From contig JAYKKT010000074.1 in NCBI GenBank assembly GCA_036023115.1, positions 12,990,001-13,054,000 on the forward strand: DNA of 64,000 nt, read 5' to 3'. Positions 58,155-64,000 of this stretch are shown piece after piece. Below the pieces are notes generated by a model. The model had not been told where the DNA came from. It was given only the letters and a program-made list of their open reading frames with translations, and did not search any database. Within the stretch, counting starts at the first letter, position 1, and each line of letters opens with the position of its first letter. The DNA comes from Brasenia schreberi. Its lineage: Eukaryota; Streptophyta; Magnoliopsida; Nymphaeales; Cabombaceae. The translations under genes and the position numbers were made by a program.

Positions 58155-58682
58155 ATGGACACTGGTGGTAACTCTCTTCCATCTGGTCCTGATAGCATAA
58201 AGAGGAGAGTGGCATACTTTTATGATCCAGAGGTTGGTAATTATTACTATGGGCAAGGTCATCCAATGAAGCCGCATCGAATACGGATGACTCATGCACT
58301 TCTGGCTAACTATGGCTTGCTTCAGCACATGCAAGTTTTCAAGCCATTTCCTGCAAGAGACAGAGATTTGTGCAGGTTTCATGCAGATGATTATGTGGCC
58401 TTCCTAAGGGGAATAACACCCGAGACACAACAAGACCAAATGAGGCAGTTGAAAAGGTTCAATGTTGGAGAAGATTGTCCAGTTTTCGATGGTCTTTACT
58501 CCTTTTGCCAGACTTATGCAGGTGGCTCGGTAGGTGGTGCGGTTAAGTTAAACCATGGCCAATGTGATATTGCAATCAATTGGGCTGGTGGTCTTCATCA
58601 TGCTAAGAAATGCGAGGCTTCTGGTTTTTGTTATGTTAATGATATAGTATTGGCCATATTGGAGCTTCTTAAGCAGCATGAG
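58155..58682 (+). CDS. HDA19: Histone deacetylase HDA19 type (RPD3 class I), first coding exon only
   Basis: Class I zinc-dependent histone deacetylase that removes acetyl groups from histone tails in nuclear co-repressor complexes. The exon encodes 176 residues. It opens [18 protein letters not shown], nearly the Arabidopsis HDA19 start, then [39 protein letters not shown], the active-site His-His pair in [19 protein letters not shown], and ends LLKQHE before a GTACAT donor. HDA19 proteins have about 500 residues, so two thirds of the protein, including the zinc ligands in the DIHHGDG region, must come from exons beyond the window. No following exon is visible in 58683-64000. The ATG has a good context (CCATGG). 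The frame is fully open with no damage. Confidence 0.92.
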
Positions 58683-58929
58683 GTACATTTGCTTCTTAAT
58701 ACTTTTTGACTTATATTTATTGATTTTGATCTCATGTTAAAAGGTTGGCAGATGCATGCCAATTCGCCAAATATAGTGGCCTATTAATCTTCATAATTCT
58801 GCCTTTGGATGCATGTGTATGGTCCTATAGATTCATATTCTGCAGGTTGCTTTTGTGATATATGGTCTGACATCTCCATTCCATTCTTGTGTTTTTTATT
58901 CCCAAAATCTGTCTCTTTATGTTTTTGGT

Positions 58930-59305
58930 AAGAAAGGAGCAAGTATAAACTTGGTTAATGTAAAAGTAGCACTACAATCTCGCCAATGATGACCACAAAG
59001 ACAAACACAAATGATTTCACAAGATCTCTTCTACAAGCCAAATCATCAAACACTTGGTAATAAGTCAAGTGAGCACAAAAAGCTCTAATTAATCATTTAT
59101 TCACATCCTCTATTTATAGAGGTTTATATTAGAGAGATATTAGTTGGGAGCGGCTACTCCCAATGGCTACACAACCAGGTGTTGGGAGTTCCCAATGACT
59201 AGTAGTGTAGCCGTTGGGGATGGACTCACCCTAGAGAGTCAGTCCCAGTTAGTCATGTTGGCCCTAACGGCCCAACCCTATTAAAGTTTAATACCCCTTA
59301 CCCCT
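58930..59305 (-). repeat. Candidate 3' LTR of Copia 4
   Basis: On the minus strand, a purine tract TTGGGGAGGGGTAAGGGG (59310-59290 region) is followed by sequence ending the LTR-like unit with a TATA-type CCTCTATAAATAGAGG at about 59120. It lies where a 3' LTR would be expected for the Copia fragment at 59515-60735. No second LTR was found, so its ends are approximate. Confidence 0.4.
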
Positions 59306-59307
59306 CC

Positions 59308-59507
59308 CCAACTCCGCCTATGTAAGGAATCACCCTTGTATGGCCGGTCCCAAGCCCGGAAAAAGGAGGAGGGTTGTGTTAGGCTTCCGACAGCCAACGT
59401 AAAACTTTGTCGGACTTAACATGGATTCTAAAAAAAAAACAAAGAATCCATGTAGTAGACCCCATCTAGTATGGGAAAAGGCTTAGTTGTAGTTGTAGTA
59501 GTAGGCG
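59308..59507 (+). mobile_element. Second short RTE derivative (5' leader joined to 3' end)
   Basis: ATGTAAGGAATCACCC, CGGTCCCAAGCCCGG and GGAGGAGGGTTGTG of the RTE leader run into ACAAAGAATCCATGTAG and AGTATGGGAAAAGGCTTAG with a TTG/TAG tail. It has the same layout as the 203-bp derivative at 47265 but a slightly different internal junction. It sits between the purine tract and the RNase H remains of Copia 4. Confidence 0.82.
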
Positions 59508-59514
59508 TTTTTGT

Positions 59515-60735
59515 TGTCACAAAACAAATATGTATAATCCTCCACTGCAACCTCCATGTTTGCTAGAAGTTTAATGATCTAAGATATCTCCATTGTTGTA
59601 GTACCCATGACTTTATATTCTACCTCTGTAGATGATACACCTTCTGTTGCTTTTTATATCTCCAAGAAATAAGTGAGTCACCCAAAAATATACAAAATCC
59701 AATGGTAGAATGTTTATCATTGACATCCTCACACCTATCAACATAAGTATAAACATTTAATTTAAGGGAAGATGATGAGATTATAATGATTTCCTTTTAA
59801 GCGTATCCTTTATGTATCTCACAATTCGCATAACCGCAGTCATGTGTATACTGGTAGGAGCTTGTTGAAATTGACTTGGCACATGTATTGCATGTGCTAT
59901 GTTTGGTTGAGTGATGATAAGATATGTCAAGGCTCCTATCATTTGTACGTAGGGAGTGAAATCCTATAATTTTTTTGTATATGTAGTTCTTAGTTTGGTC
60001 TGCATCACCTTCGGTTGCTCACATTCTTATCATCTGTCAAACCTGACATGTTAATAACATCACTAACAAATTTTGTTTGTGACATAAAATAATCTCTCTT
60101 ATTTTGGGTTACTTCTATTCCCAAGAAGTAACTAAGTAAACCCAGATCTTTCATTTCAAATTCTCTTTGATCAACAATATCCCATTTTCATCACTTCCAG
60201 TGCATTAGTTATCCTTCCAAACAAAGCAATGTCAGGATAATAAGAGCGAAAATTCCTTGCATGCATATAATTTTCAAACCTATCAAACCAAGATTTAGGT
60301 GCTTGTTTGAGTTCATATAAAGCTTTTTTTAGTTTAAGAACATAATCACTTGGAACATTGAATCTCGAAGTAGGATCCATATTGATATCTTTAACACTAT
60401 CATTCAAAAAAGCATTTTTAACATCCAAATGATATATATATCAGTTTTTAATAGCACAAATAGAGATCAATATACGAATGATAGTCATACGAGCAACAAG
60501 AGCAAAAGTTTTTTCATAATCAATCCCATATTCTTCAGAATACTCCTTAGCTACAAGTTTTGTTTTATACCTTTCAATAGATCCATCATTATGCGTTTTG
60601 ACCTTATAGAGCCACCTATAACCAATAATTTTCTTATCCGTGGGTTTGGGTACAATGTCCAAAGGATTATTTTTTTCTAAAGCTTTTAATTCATCATTCA
60701 TAGCTTTTCCCATTCTAAGTTATTCTTTGAGGAGG
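59515..60735 (-). pseudogene. Degenerate Copia RT and RNase H (Copia 4)
   Basis: The minus strand has the RT start (60713-60441: IGYRWLYKVKTHNDGSIERY and IDYEKTF), then MDVKNAFLNDSVKDINMDP and LKKALYELKQAPKSWFDRF (60428-60171), followed by stop-ridden remains of the RT end and RNase H. Integrase, gag and a 5' LTR are absent in this window. It is antisense to HDA19. Confidence 0.85.
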
Positions 60736-60787
60736 GTTTATGACTCTTTTGCTATGAACATTATCATTTTTTCTATTTCTCTTTACA

Positions 60788-63700
60788 TAATAATGTAAGA
60801 GATCACCCTTGCATCCACCCATGTAAGGGATCACCCTTGCATTGCCGGTCCCAAGCTCGGATAAAGGAGGAGGGTTGTGTTAGGCTTTCTACAGCCAGCG
60901 TAAAACTTTGTCGGATTTTTATAACATGGATTACAAAAATTATGAGGATTGCTTTGGGGCGTCTCCGCCTAGCGACGTGTTGCAGAGCCCGAATGTAGTA
61001 AGAAGTAAGCAAGGGCCACTACATTTTCGCCCGAATGTAGTGAATCAATTGCAGAGAGGGTTCCCACATCATGGACGGGTGTGGGTAAAGAAGTTAGTCC
61101 CGCTACATTGCCGCCCGAATGTAGTAAAAAATTTTCAGAGAGGGTCTCCGCATATTGATTATAGACGGATGCGGGGGGTAAGGAAGTTAGTCCTAGATAA
61201 TAAGATTCATATTGATTCTTGGAATATTGAAACATTATCCGGTAAGCTAATGGAGGTGGTAGATACTATGATTCGATGAAAGATTCATATTCTATGTTTA
61301 CAAGAGACAAAGTGGGTTGGAGGAAAAGCCAAGGAGATAGAGGATATAGGTTTTAAATTATGGTACTCAGGTAAAGAAAAGGCTCGAAACGGAGTTGGTA
61401 TTATCATAAATAAAGATTTAAAGGAGAGTGTAATAGACATACAATGATATGGTGACCGAATCATGACGTTGAAATTAGTGTTAGGAGCAGAGGTTTTGAA
61501 TATAGTTTGTGCTTACGCACCCCAAGTAGGACTAGAAGATAGTATAAAGACAATTTTTTGGGAAGAGTTAGATAAGGTGTTTCAAAAGATTCCACAAAGG
61601 GAGATGATTTGTTTAGGAGGAGATTTAAATGGACATGTCGGTAAAGAGGCATTAGGATATCAAGGGATTCATGGAAACTTTGGTTTTGGGGATATAAATT
61701 AGGAAGGTGGGAGATTTTAAATTTTGCTATGGCATTTGATCTCTTCATAGTCAATACAATCTTCAAAAAACGAGATGAACATTTAATTACTTATAAGAGT
61801 GCAAATTGATTACTTTATTTGTAGAAAAAAAGATAGAGCGTGTTGTAAAGATTGTAAGGTAATTCCAGGAGAAAGCTTAACCACCCAACATCAACTTTTA
61901 GTTATGGATTTACAAATAAAAAAATGGACAAAGAAAAAAAGAGTGCATCGAGCTATTCAGACTAAATGGTGGAACCTCAAAAGCGAGAAAGAAGATATAT
62001 TTAAACAGAAAGTCTTCAAGGAGATGTTTGAAATTATGTTGGTACACCCTGTGATTTGTGGAACAATATGGCTATACATATTAGGAAAGTGGCGAAAGAT
62101 GTGTTAGGTGTATCTAAAGGAGGTGTATCGGCACAAAAAGAAGCTTGGTGGTGGAGTGAAGTAGTGCAAAATAAAATCAAGGCAAAGAAAATATGCTACA
62201 AATTACACTATGCTAAGAAAACTAGTGAAACTTTAGAGGCTTACAAGAAAGCAAAGAAGGAAGCAAAAAAGGCCATGAGTGAAGCAAAAGCTAAAATTTG
62301 GGAGGATTTATATAAAAACTCAACTAAAAAGAGGGTGAAAGAGATATTTTTAGGATAGCAAGGCTAGAGATAAGAAAACTAAAGATCTTAATTATGTTAA
62401 ATGCATCAAAGACGAGGATGAAAAAATTCTAGTGGCAAATGATGATATAAGAAATATATGGAAAAACTATTTTTATAAGCTTTTTAATGAAAATAAAGAT
62501 GTTAGTATTAGCTTAGGAGAGTTAGCCAAATCAGAAAAGTATATAAACCACAATTTCTACCGACGTATTCAAAAGAATGAAGTCAAAGAGGCTTTTAAAC
62601 ATATGAAGGGTGGTAAATCGGTAGGACCAGATAATATTACTATAGAAGTTTGGAAAATACTAGGAGACATAGGAATCACTTGGCTCATAAGACTATTTAA
62701 TAAAATATGGAAAAACCAAAAGATGCCCGAGGAATGGAGAGCAAGTACACTTATACCCATATATAAGAACAAGAGAGACATTCAAATTTGTGTGAATTAT
62801 CGAGGTATCAAGTTAATGAGCCATACTATGAAATTGTGGGAAAGAATTATCGAACGTAGGTTAAGACAAGTATCAAGTACAACAGAGAACCAATTTGGAT
62901 TCATGCCAGGCAGATCTACCATTAAAGCGATTCACCTTTTGAGACGTCTTATGGAACATTTTAGAACAAAAAAAAAGACCTTCATATGATATTTATTTAT
63001 CTAGAAAAAGCTTATGATAGGTTATCGAGGGAGGTTCTTTGGAAAAAAGAGGTATCCCATTGACATATATTAACCTTATAGGAGACATGTATGATGGTGC
63101 AAAAACATGTGTGAGGACTCATGAAGGAACGACAAACTTCTTTGAAGTTAATATTGGGTTACATCAAGGATCAACTTTAAGTCCATACTTATTTATAATG
63201 GTGATGGATGAGTTAACAAAACATATTCAAGATGAAGTACCTTGGTGTATGTTATTTGCATATGACATTGTATTAGTGGAGGAGTCTAAGGAAAAAGTTA
63301 ATTGAAAATTGGAACTATGGAGAGAAACATTAGAAAGCAAAGGCCTCCGACTTAGTAGAACAAAGACAGAATATATGGAATGTAAGTTTGATCATTTGGT
63401 TACCTTAGAGGACATAAAAATTAAAATTGGCACACATTGCATCCCCCAAAAGGAAAGTTTTAAATACCTAGGGTAGGGTCAATTTTTCAGAGTGATGAAA
63501 GAATTTATGGAGATGTTACACATATAATTAATGCTGGTTGGTTAAAATGGAGAGGAGCATTAGGTATTCTTTATGATAAGAAGACACCATTAAAGTTAAA
63601 AGGTAAATATTATAGAGCACCAATTAGGCCTGCCATGTTTTATGGTTCTGAGTGTTGGGCAGTTAATCATCAACATGTACAAAAGATGTATGTGATAGAA

Positions 63701-64000
63701 ATGAAGATGTTGAGATGGATGAGTGGTCATACAAGAAAAGACCGTATACATAATGAGGTTATTAGAAACAAATTAGGAGTGGCACCAATAGAGGATAAAA
63801 TGAGAGAACATCGTTTAAGATGGTTTGGACATATAGAAAGAAGATCAAAAGAAGAACCTGTAAGAAGGTTAGAAAACTAAATTTGGAAAGTATTAAAAGA
63901 GGTAGAGGACGACCACAAAAGTGTTGGAAAGAAACAATAAAGAATGATCTAGCTTATTGGGAGTTAATCCCTAACATGGCACACGATAGGGATCTGTGGA
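60788..64000 (+). mobile_element. RTE LINE copy H, near full-length, cut by the window edge
   Basis: Starts with a partly duplicated leader (GAGATCACCCTTGCA then ATGTAAGGGATCACCC) and runs through the endonuclease, RT and C-terminal region to about 20-60 bp before the expected 3' tail at 64000. It is the best-preserved copy here and lies in sense orientation in the HDA19 intron. Its 3' end is outside the window. Confidence 0.9.
60926..63960 (+). pseudogene. RTE endonuclease/reverse transcriptase polyprotein, inactivated
   Basis: The ATG at 60926 opens MDYKNYEDCFGASPPSD. The N-terminus holds imperfect repeats of the form RPNVV.Q.QRG.PH. The endonuclease follows with [20 protein letters not shown] and CLGGDLNGHVG. 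The RT has GGKSVGPDNITIEVW, ENQFGFMPGRST and [13 protein letters not shown], and the catalytic box reads FAYD instead of FADD. The C-terminal part has [18 protein letters not shown]. Stops at about 61277, 61447 and 61700, plus frameshifts near 62356 and 62988 and within the RT, disrupt it. RTE proteins are single reading frames of about 1,000 residues, which this span fits. Confidence 0.88.

Overview
The window is nuclear DNA of a flowering plant. Three spliced, conserved plant housekeeping or regulatory genes are visible. The rest is AT-rich, full of long (AT)n and (GA)n microsatellites, and built from layers of plant-type transposable elements (RTE-clade LINEs, hAT DNA transposons, Copia LTR retrotransposons, small non-autonomous elements). 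The genes have very long, transposon-filled introns. I cannot name the species; a long-intron angiosperm (palm, orchid, magnoliid or early eudicot type) would fit.

Layout. (1) 927-15248, minus strand: a calmodulin-binding receptor-like cytoplasmic kinase (CRCK family), six coding exons, 449 codons. Its fourth intron (1810-13010, 11.2 kb) holds an RTE LINE that was hit by a 4.24-kb hAT transposon (perfect 8-bp target duplication) and by a probable solo LTR, with an inverted RTE piece and a second RTE abutting its tail. (2) 15.3-28.4 kb: intergenic DNA with a pair of diverged long direct repeats, a small TIR element, a 5S-rRNA-like sequence, several non-autonomous elements carrying (AC)n(AT)n microsatellites, a SINE-like tRNA-derived piece and a decayed hAT transposase. 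(3) 28459-51560, plus strand: a UBC4/5/6-type ubiquitin-conjugating enzyme E2, six coding exons, 183 residues. The last exon lies 21.1 kb beyond the fifth. That intron contains an RRM gene fragment and a non-autonomous LTR retrotransposon (32544-45627, perfect TSD GGAGT) that has captured pieces of a MUT9-like/casein-kinase-1-like kinase cDNA and was itself hit by two Copia elements (33567-39036 and 39240-43963). (4) 51.6-56.2 kb: intergenic DNA with RTE fragments and a three-level nest of small elements. (5) 56.2 kb to beyond the window end, plus strand: an HDA19-type histone deacetylase with a probable 5'UTR intron containing a sense-strand 5S-rRNA-like fragment. Only its first coding exon (58155-58682) is present; the following intron holds a degenerate Copia, a short RTE derivative and a near full-length RTE that runs off the right edge.

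The three genes have no functional connection that I can see: a cytoplasmic kinase, a ubiquitin E2 and a chromatin deacetylase that happen to be neighbours. The interest is in how the mobile elements are nested and what they carry. The main items are the kinase-carrying LTR element, the 203-bp RTE derivative that moved as a unit (28-bp target duplication), and the two 5S-like sequences, one of them inside the HDA19 leader intron. No element copy here looks autonomous: every RTE, Copia and hAT reading frame shows stops, frameshifts or deletions.
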